A stretch of 64,000 nucleotides of DNA, taken from the NCBI RefSeq assembly GCF_024343735.1, contig NZ_RJUE01000057.1, forward strand, positions 62,001-126,000. Direction: 5' to 3'. Made by a program: the position numbers and the translations under genes. The notes under the pieces were generated by a model. It saw only the letters and a list, made by a program, of their open reading frames with translations, was not told the DNA's origin and made no database searches. This stretch comes from Lacihabitans sp. CCS-44 (GTDB lineage Bacteria; Bacteroidota; Bacteroidia; Cytophagales; Spirosomataceae). Shown piece by piece: positions 27,648 through 37,309 of this stretch; position 1 is the stretch's first letter; the number at the start of each line of letters is the position of its first letter.

Positions 27648-30074
27648 CTATATCAATTTTCTTATATGAGCCATTAGCCAAGTAAGTCCTACAGCAAAAA
27701 ACACTACAGAAAGTGTACTGAGAGGCATAAATATGGCGGCCAATACTGGCGACAAATTGCCACTAGCTGCCCAACCAACACCTATAATATTATAAACTAC
27801 CGAAAGCAAAAAGCTCAGTTTTACGATATTCAAAGCTGTTTTACTAAAACCAACATATTCAGCCAAATTTTCAAATTTATTAGCATCTAAAATAGCATCA
27901 CATGATGGAGAAAATGCTTGAACATCCTCTGTAAGGGCAATACCAATTTTAGATTCACGCAAAGCACCGGCATCGTTTAAACCATCACCTATCATCAGTA
28001 CCTTATTGCCTTCGGATTGTAATTCTTTGATGTAATCCAGCTTATCCTGAGGAGTTTGATTAAACCTCATATTTAGTCCAAAAATAGGTTTTAGAAAATC
28101 CTGCATTTTGTTGTTGTCACCAGAAAGGAGTGCTAACTCAAAGGTTTTTTTAAAATTGGCTAACAATACTTTCCAATTTGGTCTAAACCTAGGTTCTATG
28201 GTAAAAAACCCTTTGTAATCATCTGCAATCGAAACGTGTACTTCAGAATCTTGAGCATCATTGGCTTGGCCATTCACAAAATCTAACCTTCCGACTTTTA
28301 CAGAAATGCCTGCCACAATGGCTTCAATTCCTTGCCCTTTTACTTCAAATATATAATTAATCTCGAGAGGAGAATTCTGAGACAAATGACTAGCAACCAG
28401 CTTACTCAAAGGATGAACTGACTGCGAAACTACGGTATAAACAAGCCTTTCATCCTGCTTATTTAAATCACCCACCCACCTTACTTCTCCTTTGTTTGCC
28501 TCAGTTAGCGTCCCGGTTTTATCAAAAACAATGGTATCTATTTCCGATAATTGTTGAATTACTCCTTGATTTTTTACAAAAAACCTATTTTTCCCAAAAA
28601 TGCTCATTGTGGCGTTCATTGTAAATGGCAAGGACAGTGTAAGTGCACAAGGGCAAGCCACCATCAAAACGGCTGTAACCGAGGGCCAAATCAAAGATGG
28701 GTCATTGAATTTCCAATAAATACCTACCAAAATAGCAATTGATATTGTTAAATAAGTAAAATACTTACTAAAAGCGTTGGCCAGTTCTGTGGTAGGAATT
28801 TTCTTTTCTTTCAAGAAACTTTCGTTGTTCCATAGCTGTGTTAAATAACTGGTTGAAACGGGTTTCTGCACCAACAATTCTATTTGCTCCGCTACTTGCC
28901 TACCTCCAGCAAATACCGTTTCACCTTTAAGTTTTTTTATTGGTTTTGCTTCTCCAGTAACAAAACTATAGTCAATCAGGGCGTTGCCGTTCAAAAGTAC
29001 GGCATCTGTCGGTATCAGCTCTTGATGATGGATAATGAAGATATCTCCCTTGGCCAAATCATTTACATTTTTATATTGTAAAGACTCGTTTTTTACTTTT
29101 ACTGCCAACGGGAAATAGGACTTAAAACTTCTGTCAAATGACAAATAATTAAAAGTAACTTTTTGAACCCATTTTCCAACCAATAAAAACAGAACCAGGC
29201 CAGCCATACTGTCCCAATAACCAGCCGTTTGCAATACTAAAGTTTGGAAAGTACTTCTTAAAAACAAGGCGGAAATTCCCAAAGCAATTGGAATATCTAC
29301 ACTTAGGATTTTACTATTTCCTTTTGAATTTTCAACGATGCTATAATAAGCACCTTTGAGATAATCGCTTGCTCCGTAAAAAAATACAGGTAGAGCAAGA
29401 ATGAAATTGAAGTATAAAAAGAATTTCTGATAAGTAGCATCTAGCTGGTTGGCCAAATCCAAATTAAAATATTCCGGAAAACTCATCATCATGATATTGC
29501 CCGCACAGAAACCAGTTACACCTATTTTAAAAAGCAAACGCCGTGTTTCGTAATCAATCACCTTTGGTTTTCCTGTGCTTTCAAGATTAATTTGGGGCTC
29601 GTAACCTAATGTGGTCATCAACTCGACAATCTCCTTTAGAGAAACTAGATTCGGATCAAAGTCTAAAGCCAATTCTTTCTTGACAAAGTTTAATCTGGCT
29701 GAAATAACGCCCTTCAGGATTTTTGGAAAATTTTCTAACAACCAAACACATGAACTGCAGTGAATGGAAGGCACATTTAAAATTACCTTGGCGATGTGTT
29801 CATCATGAAAAGATAGTAATTCGGCCTCAATATTTTTTTCGGCCAGATAGTTAAATTTACCTTTAAAATTCTTCGATTTGAGGCTTATTCCAGCATTTGT
29901 ATTGAGGTCATAATAACCGCAGAGGTTATTATCTTTAAGAATATCATAAACAGTAAAGCAACCGGAACAACAAAAATGTTTCTCATCCTCTTTGATATCT
30001 TCGTCTTTACAATCATTTCCACAATGATAGCAACTAACTTTAGAATCTACAGCTGAAATTGTATTGTTCATCAA
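27648..30074 (-). CDS. ccoI: Copper-transporting P-type ATPase CcoI (FixI) for cbb3 oxidase assembly
   Basis: 808 residues. A Cys-rich N-terminal zinc-ribbon-like part (CYHCGNDC, HFCCSGC, residues 15-39) precedes an HMA domain with HCSSCVWLLE (about 105-114), the form typical of FixI/CcoI. The P1B core follows: TGEAKP, the CPC metal motif in VACPCALTLS, DKTGTLTEA with the phosphorylated Asp, SVHPLSK and GDGLNDAGAL. It delivers copper across the inner membrane for the binuclear centre of cbb3 oxidase, and is distinct from the detoxifying copper ATPase at 47.5-50.0 kb. Directly followed by ccoS. Confidence 0.92.
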   Translation of the reverse strand: MMNNTISAVDSKVSCYHCGNDCKDEDIKEDEKHFCCSGCFTVYDILKDNNLCGYYDLNTNAGISLKSKNFKGKFNYLAEKNIEAELLSFHDEHIAKVILNVPSIHCSSCVWLLENFPKILKGVISARLNFVKKELALDFDPNLVSLKEIVELMTTLGYEPQINLESTGKPKVIDYETRRLLFKIGVTGFCAGNIMMMSFPEYFNLDLANQLDATYQKFFLYFNFILALPVFFYGASDYLKGAYYSIVENSKGNSKILSVDIPIALGISALFLRSTFQTLVLQTAGYWDSMAGLVLFLLVGKWVQKVTFNYLSFDRSFKSYFPLAVKVKNESLQYKNVNDLAKGDIFIIHHQELIPTDAVLLNGNALIDYSFVTGEAKPIKKLKGETVFAGGRQVAEQIELLVQKPVSTSYLTQLWNNESFLKEKKIPTTELANAFSKYFTYLTISIAILVGIYWKFNDPSLIWPSVTAVLMVACPCALTLSLPFTMNATMSIFGKNRFFVKNQGVIQQLSEIDTIVFDKTGTLTEANKGEVRWVGDLNKQDERLVYTVVSQSVHPLSKLVASHLSQNSPLEINYIFEVKGQGIEAIVAGISVKVGRLDFVNGQANDAQDSEVHVSIADDYKGFFTIEPRFRPNWKVLLANFKKTFELALLSGDNNKMQDFLKPIFGLNMRFNQTPQDKLDYIKELQSEGNKVLMIGDGLNDAGALRESKIGIALTEDVQAFSPSCDAILDANKFENLAEYVGFSKTALNIVKLSFLLSVVYNIIGVGWAASGNLSPVLAAIFMPLSTLSVVFFAVGLTWLMAHIRKLI

Positions 30075-30199
30075 TCGGGTTTTACAGAGGACAAAACTCC
30101 CAATTATTGATGAATTAAAACCTATATAACATCATCGAAAAAAATGATTCTAATCATAATATAGAATTTCTGAGAACAAATAGCGGAGAAACGGAATTT

Positions 30200-30388
30200 T
30201 CATGAAACTAAATTGTATTTCCTTCTGATTGAATTGATCAAGAATTTTTTTTGCATAACAAAACTCTCCTGATGCATCTGCACGAAGTCTTGTTTCCATT
30301 GCGAAAAAACAATAGGCTCGTGCTTCAAAAAACGTTTGTAGTCTATTTTCTTTGAGGCAAGAAACTCTTCAAATGTGTTATTTTCCAT
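30200..30388 (-). CDS. Small conserved hypothetical protein
   Basis: 62 residues: EEFLASKKIDYKRFLKHEP, then FSQWKQDFVQMHQESFVMQKKF and a basic end LINSIRRKYNL. No signal or TM helix. I have a general impression that small proteins of this type (…SKKID…W…MHPxSFxxQKxFLINxIRR…) recur in Bacteroidota, but cannot name a family. It overlaps the preceding glycosyltransferase stop by one base, so it is the last gene of the glycan operon. Confidence 0.7.
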   Translation of the reverse strand: MENNTFEEFLASKKIDYKRFLKHEPIVFSQWKQDFVQMHQESFVMQKKFLINSIRRKYNLVS

Positions 30389-31317
30389 TATTCTACAAAA
30401 TCGATGAATTTGTTATAGCCAAAATATGGTATAAAACTATTGTATCGCCTAGAACTCAAAACCATGAACAAAATAAACAGTGCTATGAAAAAACCTTGAA
30501 TAAACACTATAAAAAAGCCCATTACTAGATTTGAAGCCCACCCTGGCGTAGCCTGATGCATCACAAATTTGAGATACAGAGCAATGGCTGCTCCTACAAC
30601 AGAAAACGAGACCATCACACTCGCAAATATGAGAATTCTTACAGCGGTGAAATCTAAAAAAACAGAAATTGCACTCATCCCATGTAAAATCAATGAGGTG
30701 AAATTCATCTTTGACTTTCCTGCTAACCTTACTCCTCTATCCAAAGGAACGGAGTCAAAAGGTAATTTAGATCTAATTACACCCCCAGGATAATTATTCC
30801 ATATTTCCGAAACGTTTGCCAGTTTCTTGATTTTTGATGCCGGCACTAGACTGTAATTCCCAAAAGTAATTACGTTGCCTGTCAAAAACTTAAATATAAA
30901 TTTATAAACAAGATAGAACAACTTAAACGCAAGTGACTCGGTACGTTTTTTTCTTTGAGCAAAAATTATTTTATCAGGAGCCGACTTAGATTTCTCTATC
31001 AAATCCAAAATATGTTCCGGTTGATCCTCTCCGTCAGAATCCATTACTATAACCACGTCACTATCGTTGTTATCTGCCAAGTATGAAAGCCCAATAGCTA
31101 TAGCTCTTTGATGCCCTTGATTACTTATGAGGTGGATGACATTTAAATTAAATTCCTTAAAATCAGAGGCAAGAAAAGGCAAGCTAGAACAATCGTCTAC
31201 TGCCAAATACGATAATTGAACATTTTTATCTTTAAAAATAGACTCCGTTTTTGTTACTAGAAGTTTGAGTGCTTCCCAATCATTATAGACTGGATAAACG
31301 ATTTTTATTTTCATCAA
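30388..31317 (-). CDS. Family 2 glycosyltransferase with C-terminal membrane helices
   Basis: 309 residues. The GT-A domain (about 1-220) shows IVYPVYNDWEALK, AVDDCSS and the metal-binding DSDGEDQPEH (DxD). Two TM helices follow (about 228-250 and 262-290). This is the layout of polyprenyl-phosphate sugar transferases of the DPM1/GtrB type, although the first motifs are less canonical than in the sister gene at 33038. It overlaps the GT39 gene by 4 bp and the 62-residue protein by 1 bp. Donor and acceptor unknown. Confidence 0.85.
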   Translation of the reverse strand: MMKIKIVYPVYNDWEALKLLVTKTESIFKDKNVQLSYLAVDDCSSLPFLASDFKEFNLNVIHLISNQGHQRAIAIGLSYLADNNDSDVVIVMDSDGEDQPEHILDLIEKSKSAPDKIIFAQRKKRTESLAFKLFYLVYKFIFKFLTGNVITFGNYSLVPASKIKKLANVSEIWNNYPGGVIRSKLPFDSVPLDRGVRLAGKSKMNFTSLILHGMSAISVFLDFTAVRILIFASVMVSFSVVGAAIALYLKFVMHQATPGWASNLVMGFFIVFIQGFFIALFILFMVLSSRRYNSFIPYFGYNKFIDFVE

Positions 31318-33041
31318 TATCTGTATTTTGTACCTTCAAAATCAAAAATAAGAAGTTTTTCTCCATTTCCTTTTTTTAAAAATACTTTATCGGGTTCGTT
31401 TACATCAATTTTTTGCGGAATATCTGACTGTTTTGGCAAATATAGATTCAGATATTGAGCGTCATTATATGATACAACTTTCTTGTTTTCAAATACTTTA
31501 TCATAAAACTCACTATAAGCACCAGGAATATAAAGCGTATCGTTTTTTATGTATTTATTCGAGATCGTTATAGCTGCTTGTGCGTAAGGATTTGGAATTC
31601 TAGCAGGCTCAAACCAAGCGTTCATTGTAGATTTATCAGCAAAATAAGACATGATTTCATATTTAACAGGCTTATATTGATGAACAAAAACAAAAATTAT
31701 TAGCACAATGGCAAGTTTTGAAAACTTCATGAATCGGTAAATACCAAAACCCAACAAAATGGCCACAAAGGGAGAAGCCACACCGATATACCTGTGAGTG
31801 AGGCTTGTAGTATGACCATTTTTTAGGGCATCATTCAAAACAAAAAATATGGGCAAAAGGAACATTAAAAGCGAAACTGATACCAAAATAAACTGAGATT
31901 GGCTGAAAGATTCTTTAGGTTGTTTGAAAATATACTCTGCTGCAAAAAACAACATAAAATAAAAGATATTTGCAAGCACAATATCTTCCATAATGGCATG
32001 ATTAATGGCCAGCAAACCAATTGAAATCACTACTAACGAAACATACACTTTTTGTTTTTTCTTGAAATAGTAGGCACCGAGAAGCAACATAAAAACCAAT
32101 ATTGTAATGACTACATTCTTGATGCCTGAATTTAGTCTTAAAAACAAGCCTTGGGTTATGATACTTGAATCATAAACCAATTCGATTGTTTTCTTTGTTA
32201 CCAAACTTGGGGTGCTGAGTTGGATAGCTGCTTCAGGGGTCTTTATATTTAACTCAGCTAACTTTAGGTGTTTTTCATTCTTGTCTTTCAAAAAATCCAT
32301 CGCTAAATATCCTCCGCCCCAGTTGAACCAATACAACATCAAAAAACCATTGAAAACAGCAGCAGATATAAATCCAAACCAAAGATGTTTTTTGTTTTTT
32401 GTAAACAAAAATACCAAGCCATGGCTTAGAGGAACCAGAAAATTCAAATAGTGATTAAGCAAAGAAAGTCCTATCAGAACGGCATAAATAATAAAATACT
32501 TTGCCTTTTTGTTGCCCTTGAATATTTCAATAAAACAGTAAGTAGCACATATAACCAACAAAAAAGAAAGGGTATAACTTCTAGCTATGTGGCTCTGAGC
32601 AATGTTTAATGGATCTAGTGCCAGCAAAAAACCCGCAAAAAATGCAACCGCATTTTTTTTAAAAATCTTTAATGAAAACCAATAAACAAAAACTACTGTA
32701 AGCAGACTAAAAATCGCACTTAAAAATCTTATCGGATAGTCAGAATTACCAAAAACCTGCATCCAATAGTGAAGAAATGCATTATAAACTATATGTGTAC
32801 CGAAATCTGAATGAGCAACTGCCTCAAAATAATCTTTGATGCTTTTTGAAGCCCAAAAATCTTGAGGTGTAAAAAATGGCTTATTAAATATTTCTTGTTG
32901 ATTACCTCCACCAACCCAGATACCATTTGCATTAAGCAACGTGAATTTTTCGTCAGTAAAAAGCCCTCTATTGTCTAATTTTGAAAATCTAAAATAAGAA
33001 GCTAAAACAATTAAAATAACCAACAATCCGTATTTTCTCAT
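31314..33041 (-). CDS. Family 39-type glycosyltransferase (ArnT/PMT-like membrane protein)
   Basis: 575 residues with about ten to twelve TM helices. The N-terminal first periplasmic loop contains LDNRGLFTDEKF, with the acidic residue pair expected for GT-C enzymes, and the segment DPLNIAQSHIARSYTLSFLL resembles the PMT_2 domain. Such enzymes take a sugar from a polyprenyl-phosphate donor and add it to lipid, polysaccharide or protein on the periplasmic side. The two flanking GT2 genes could make that donor. 4-bp overlaps on both sides mark translational coupling. Confidence 0.82.
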   Translation of the reverse strand: MRKYGLLVILIVLASYFRFSKLDNRGLFTDEKFTLLNANGIWVGGGNQQEIFNKPFFTPQDFWASKSIKDYFEAVAHSDFGTHIVYNAFLHYWMQVFGNSDYPIRFLSAIFSLLTVVFVYWFSLKIFKKNAVAFFAGFLLALDPLNIAQSHIARSYTLSFLLVICATYCFIEIFKGNKKAKYFIIYAVLIGLSLLNHYLNFLVPLSHGLVFLFTKNKKHLWFGFISAAVFNGFLMLYWFNWGGGYLAMDFLKDKNEKHLKLAELNIKTPEAAIQLSTPSLVTKKTIELVYDSSIITQGLFLRLNSGIKNVVITILVFMLLLGAYYFKKKQKVYVSLVVISIGLLAINHAIMEDIVLANIFYFMLFFAAEYIFKQPKESFSQSQFILVSVSLLMFLLPIFFVLNDALKNGHTTSLTHRYIGVASPFVAILLGFGIYRFMKFSKLAIVLIIFVFVHQYKPVKYEIMSYFADKSTMNAWFEPARIPNPYAQAAITISNKYIKNDTLYIPGAYSEFYDKVFENKKVVSYNDAQYLNLYLPKQSDIPQKIDVNEPDKVFLKKGNGEKLLIFDFEGTKYRY

Positions 33042-34015
33042 TTGATGGACTTATCGTTTTGAGGATAGCCCGTACCAGTGATTTTCTCTATTATGTACCT
33101 TGGCCTTCCTTTTACCTCCTCGTAAATTTTGCCAACATACTCGCCAATTAGACCGATAGCTATCATATTTGATCCACTAAAAAACGCCATCGGTAGCACA
33201 ATGGAAGTCCAACCAGAAACAGCCACGCCTCTCAACTTACTTGAAAGTACAAAAAGGCCTATAATTACAGAAATGATAAAATTAATGACTCCAAACCACA
33301 GCACCATTCTCATTGGCACAGTAGAAAACGAGGTTATTCCTTTCCATGCGAAGGCCAACATTTTGCTAAAAGGGTATTTGCTTTCACCTGCCTCTCTTTC
33401 TAACCTTTTGTAATAAACCTTCTCAGACGGAAATCCAATGGTAGGAATAATACCGCGAATGAACATGTTATATTCCTTAAAATTGGCAAACTCTCTAAGA
33501 ACCTTGTTGTCTATTAATCTAAAATCTGCGTGGTTAAAAACAACTGGAACCCCTAGCTTATCCATAATTTTATAAAAAAGCTCTGCTGTAAATTTCTTAA
33601 AAAATGTATCCGTAGATCTATCTTCTCTAACACCGTAAACGACAGAATTACCTTCATTATACTTAACTAGCATATCACCTATGGCATTTATGTCGTCTTG
33701 AAGGTCGGCATCTATAGACACGTAGCAATCATATTGGTCAATAAAACTAAAAAGACCTGCTAAAACGGCATTTTGATGACCGAAGTTTTTGGCTAATTTG
33801 ATTCCCAGAACTCTTGGATTAATCTTGGTCAATTGGTCTATTATTGTCCAAGTAGAGTCCTTACTTCCATCGTTTATATAGCAGATTTTACTCTCCGAGT
33901 CAATAATATTTTGCTCGAGAAGTTGATCAAAGTAAGTATTTAGTTTTTGATTTGTTTGATGTAAAATTTCTTGTTCGTTATAACAAGGAACTACCAGTAA
34001 GAGTTTTGGGCTCAT
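33038..34015 (-). CDS. Family 2 glycosyltransferase, polyprenyl-phosphate sugar synthase type
   Basis: 325 residues. Clear DPM1/GtrB-like features: LLLVVPCYNEQEILHQT, INDGSKDSTW, GIKLAKNFGHQNAVLAGL, SIDADLQDD (DxD metal site) and the AGESKYPFSKMLAFAWKGI block before two C-terminal TM helices (about 235-258 and 270-292), ending in YEEVKGRPRYII. These enzymes make polyprenyl-phosphate-linked sugars on the cytoplasmic face. It overlaps the GT39 gene by 4 bp, which supports a donor-user relation with that transferase. Confidence 0.9.
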   Translation of the reverse strand: MSPKLLLVVPCYNEQEILHQTNQKLNTYFDQLLEQNIIDSESKICYINDGSKDSTWTIIDQLTKINPRVLGIKLAKNFGHQNAVLAGLFSFIDQYDCYVSIDADLQDDINAIGDMLVKYNEGNSVVYGVREDRSTDTFFKKFTAELFYKIMDKLGVPVVFNHADFRLIDNKVLREFANFKEYNMFIRGIIPTIGFPSEKVYYKRLEREAGESKYPFSKMLAFAWKGITSFSTVPMRMVLWFGVINFIISVIIGLFVLSSKLRGVAVSGWTSIVLPMAFFSGSNMIAIGLIGEYVGKIYEEVKGRPRYIIEKITGTGYPQNDKSIK

Positions 34016-34040
34016 AAAAATCGTTTAGCTCACAAAAATA

Positions 34041-36122
34041 CTACATTTTAGTGATTGTAAATTCCACTCTTCTGTTTTTCTTTCGTGCTTCTTCTGTTGA
34101 ATTTCTTACTACAGGTTTATACGGTCCCCAGGATTTAATTGCTATTCTTTTAGGGTCAATGGCTCCGTCTTTTGTGATGTAATCTTTTACAGCCTGAACC
34201 CTATCCTCAGCCAGTCTAATATTTTTAAACATATCTCCCTGATTATCAGTATGTCCTTCAAGAAGAATTTCCATACTTGGATTTTCAGTCATCATTTTTC
34301 TAACTTTCTCTAATTCTTCGAATGATTCTTCCTTTATGATGGACTTTCCTTGGTCAAAAAACAGGTTATGAAGAACCATTTTTTGACCTTCCACCAAGGG
34401 CAACATTTCAAAAGTAGCCTTTATCTCTTTGTATTTGGTTTCTTTCGACAAGTCTATTATACTTTTAAAGTCACCATAAGTTTCAAGTGTAGCTGTTATT
34501 TCGTACTTTTTCCCGATATTAAGAATTGATTTATTCAACAATGTTTCCTCGTCAAACGTCCAATTGATTAAACTTGTGCTGTCTTTCAACTGATCCAAAC
34601 TTTCGAATGTAATTTTTGGCATCACAACCTTGTTCGTCACCTTGTCCTTAAACTGGAAATCATACATTACCACCACCTCAGGCTTAATACTTGGGAAGAG
34701 TTTTATCTTAAAAATATCGTCTGAGCCAAGTGAATTTTTTAGGGAACTAAAATATGCAAACTCGCCTGATGCCGGAATAGTGATGTATCCATCCCATTCG
34801 GGAGAATTAATAGCGGGGCCAAGATTGACAGGCTCAGACCAATTAGTCCAAGTATCATCTAGCCTTGTAGTCACATAAATATCGGCGTCGCCATATCCTG
34901 GATGTCCATTTGAATTAAAATACAAGGTTTTATTGTCAGCCGCTAAAAACGGAGACCCTTCATTTCCAGCAGAGTTTATAATATGGCCAAGATTTATGGG
35001 TTTTGCATAAGTATTATCTGATGACTTGAAAGAAACATAAAGATCTTTGTCGCCAAAAGTCTCAGATCTTCTAAGACCCATCACTAAATATTTTTCATCG
35101 GAACTGATAGCATATTCAGTTACGGTTTTCTTTACTTTAACCTTCTCATCATAAACTTCCAATGCTTGAAAATCAACAATTCTTATTTGCTTGGGCAGCT
35201 CCCACTTTTTATTTTTCATAGTGGCTTTTGATAAGCCCGCCACATACTTACCATTAGGAAGATATACATTCAAAACAAATAAACTCTTCCCATCGGCAGA
35301 GATAGTGGCAGCGGCGTTGTTGGCCGAATTATTTATGGGCTCTCCTATGTTGCTTGCTACATCCCAAGCTCCATTTTTACTCAATTTTGAAACCCAAACA
35401 TCTTGTGGAACCTCCAAAATCTTATCGTTTTTTCCAGCTTTATCCTTAGTATTTTCAGGATGATTCAACCTTGTGAAATACAAAAACTTTCCATCTGGAG
35501 AAACTATTGGAGCTACTTCTCCGAATTTTGAGTTTATGTTTATTCCCAAGTTTTCCTTTTCAAGATTTGGAGGTAAATTAGCAGCTACATTTATTTTGGC
35601 CACAAATGGATGGTCACTATTTGAAATTCCGATTGCATCATACTCCTTAAGGCCTTTGTTCAGCGAATGCACAATCAAAATCTTAATAGCATTTACTTCT
35701 TGTTGGGTTTCCGGAATTATAATATTCCAAACCCTCCCGCTAAGCCTTGGAGCTGGATCTCGATTTTCGTAAAGCAATATTTCAGCATTATCTTTTGTAT
35801 ATCCGAAAATCCTTCCAATAGCCCCTGGAGTTACGGTTTCTCCTATTATAATCTGCTTAACCTTTATCGCTTTTTCGAACCCAACCTTTATGTAATCTTC
35901 TCCAAATCCAGACCCCGTTGGTCGCCAACTGCAAGGAGAGCTAACGGTCTGAGGCAATACATTAGGTTTGTTTAAAATCTGGATGGCTCGGTTCTTAGGA
36001 GAATAAATTTCATCAACCGTTTCTGAGGATTTTTCTAATACCTTAGTCGCCCATAATACCTCTTGTGAATAGATAAAATGGCTTGTACAAAAGAATAGAA
36101 GTATAAAACCTCTGAATTTCAT
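34041..36122 (-). CDS. OmpA-family outer-membrane protein with PD40 propeller
   Basis: 693 residues from the ATG at 36122, which begins a signal peptide (MKFRGFILLFFCTSHFIYSQ); a longer reading from 36257 adds 45 residues unlike a leader. After a beta-rich N-terminal domain (about 30-165) come PD40 propeller repeats (IVSPDGKFLYFTRLNHPENT, ATISADGKSLFVLNVY, FLAADNKTLYFNSNG, IPASGEFAYFSS). A C-terminal OmpA domain follows (about 580-693; ILLEGHTDNQGD, RLAEDRVQAVKDYI, RRVEFTITK) that binds peptidoglycan. Similar PD40-OmpA proteins anchor type IX machinery (PorE-like) or link envelope layers, but the TPR part of PorE is absent. It sits 25 bp upstream of the glycosyltransferase operon. Confidence 0.85.
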   Translation of the reverse strand: MKFRGFILLFFCTSHFIYSQEVLWATKVLEKSSETVDEIYSPKNRAIQILNKPNVLPQTVSSPCSWRPTGSGFGEDYIKVGFEKAIKVKQIIIGETVTPGAIGRIFGYTKDNAEILLYENRDPAPRLSGRVWNIIIPETQQEVNAIKILIVHSLNKGLKEYDAIGISNSDHPFVAKINVAANLPPNLEKENLGININSKFGEVAPIVSPDGKFLYFTRLNHPENTKDKAGKNDKILEVPQDVWVSKLSKNGAWDVASNIGEPINNSANNAAATISADGKSLFVLNVYLPNGKYVAGLSKATMKNKKWELPKQIRIVDFQALEVYDEKVKVKKTVTEYAISSDEKYLVMGLRRSETFGDKDLYVSFKSSDNTYAKPINLGHIINSAGNEGSPFLAADNKTLYFNSNGHPGYGDADIYVTTRLDDTWTNWSEPVNLGPAINSPEWDGYITIPASGEFAYFSSLKNSLGSDDIFKIKLFPSIKPEVVVMYDFQFKDKVTNKVVMPKITFESLDQLKDSTSLINWTFDEETLLNKSILNIGKKYEITATLETYGDFKSIIDLSKETKYKEIKATFEMLPLVEGQKMVLHNLFFDQGKSIIKEESFEELEKVRKMMTENPSMEILLEGHTDNQGDMFKNIRLAEDRVQAVKDYITKDGAIDPKRIAIKSWGPYKPVVRNSTEEARKKNRRVEFTITKM

Positions 36123-36279
36123 TTTTAAGAATAAGATGTACACCAAAACACAATAACGCAAATAACCAACTACAAATTTAATTTTTATTTCGGTTATTAA
36201 AATTTTTAAATGAATAGAATTTTGAAAATATAAAAAAGTAACAACGTTCATTTTCAATTAGACGGTGGAAAAACAAAAA

Positions 36280-36297
36280 AGCCTCCAAAAGGAGGCC
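36280..36297 (-). terminator. Terminator after etfBA
   Basis: Stem AGCCTCC/GGAGGCT with an AAAA loop; on the minus strand it is followed by TTTTTTGTTTTT. Located about 30-45 bp after the etfA stop. Confidence 0.88.
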
Positions 36298-36325
36298 TAA
36301 AAATAAAAAATATCTTTCAATGCTC

Positions 36326-37288
36326 TTACAATGCCTTAACAGCCGCAGTCAATTTCGGCAAAACATCAAAAACATCCCCAACAATGCCGTAATCTGCAGC
36401 TTTGAAGAATGGAGCCTCGGGGTCCTTGTTGATTACTACAATCACTTTTGAGGAGTTTACACCCGCCAAATGCTGAATAGCTCCAGAAATTCCACAAGCG
36501 ATGTAAAGGTTTGGAGCAACTTTAACACCTGTTTGTCCCACATGCTCATGATGAGGTCTCCAGTCTAAATCCGAAACGGGCTTCGAACAAGCTGTGGCCG
36601 CTCCCAATGCTTCTGCCAAATCTAACAATGGTTGCCAATTTTCTGGACCTTTCATCCCTCTTCCTCCCGAAACTACAAGATCTGCCTCGGGCAATGAAAC
36701 TGCACCAGTAGCTTTTATGGTTTCTAACACTTTCGAGCTTTCCGTAAGACTTCCGGTGTCAACTGAAAGTTTTTCGACGGTGGCCGAGTTCGTAGTTTCT
36801 TCTAAAGGCAAAACATTTTTCTTTATTGCAATGAACTTAATGTCACTGGTGATTGAAGTTTCTGCAAAAGCTTTTCCAGTAAAAATGCTTCTTTTAACCT
36901 TAAAACCGATAGTTGTATTTGGCAATTCTACCACATTCCCAACCAATCCTGCTTTCAAAGCACCAGCGGCTCTGGCCATTACGGCATCTGCCAAGGATGA
37001 TTTAGCAGAAATCACTACTTTGGCAGAAAGAGATTTCGCAGTTTCTGACAACACTTTGCTGTAAGCCATGATGTTTTCAGATGCCAAGTTTTGGGCATTG
37101 GCATGTAAAACCTTGCTTGCTCCAAAGTTTCCAGCTTTCGCCAATTCGTCGTCTGAGGCACTTCCAATGGCTAAAACTGTCATGGAGCCACCAACTTGGG
37201 CGGCAACTTTTGAACCATAAAAAATGGCTTCTAAAGATGATTTTTTAAACTGGCCATCGGCCAATTCGGTATATACTAAAACTGACAT
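36326..37288 (-). CDS. etfA: Electron transfer flavoprotein alpha subunit
   Basis: 320 residues. The C-terminal FAD domain contains VVSGGRGMKGPENW, GAATACSKPVSDLDWRPHHEHVGQTGVKVAPNLYIACGISGAIQHLAG and VVINKDPEAPFFKAADYGIVGD, the standard ETF-alpha signature. With EtfB it accepts electrons from acyl-CoA and other dehydrogenases and passes them to the quinone pool. Second gene of etfBA, 21 bp after etfB, with a terminator downstream. Confidence 0.96.
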   Translation of the reverse strand: MSVLVYTELADGQFKKSSLEAIFYGSKVAAQVGGSMTVLAIGSASDDELAKAGNFGASKVLHANAQNLASENIMAYSKVLSETAKSLSAKVVISAKSSLADAVMARAAGALKAGLVGNVVELPNTTIGFKVKRSIFTGKAFAETSITSDIKFIAIKKNVLPLEETTNSATVEKLSVDTGSLTESSKVLETIKATGAVSLPEADLVVSGGRGMKGPENWQPLLDLAEALGAATACSKPVSDLDWRPHHEHVGQTGVKVAPNLYIACGISGAIQHLAGVNSSKVIVVINKDPEAPFFKAADYGIVGDVFDVLPKLTAAVKAL

Positions 37289-37309
37289 AATATTTTCTTT
37301 TTTAAGGTT

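Noticed and set aside
36123-36257. 45-residue N-terminal extension of the OmpA/PD40 protein
   Set aside because: The ATG at 36122 starts a good signal peptide; the upstream part is AT-rich and unlike a leader.
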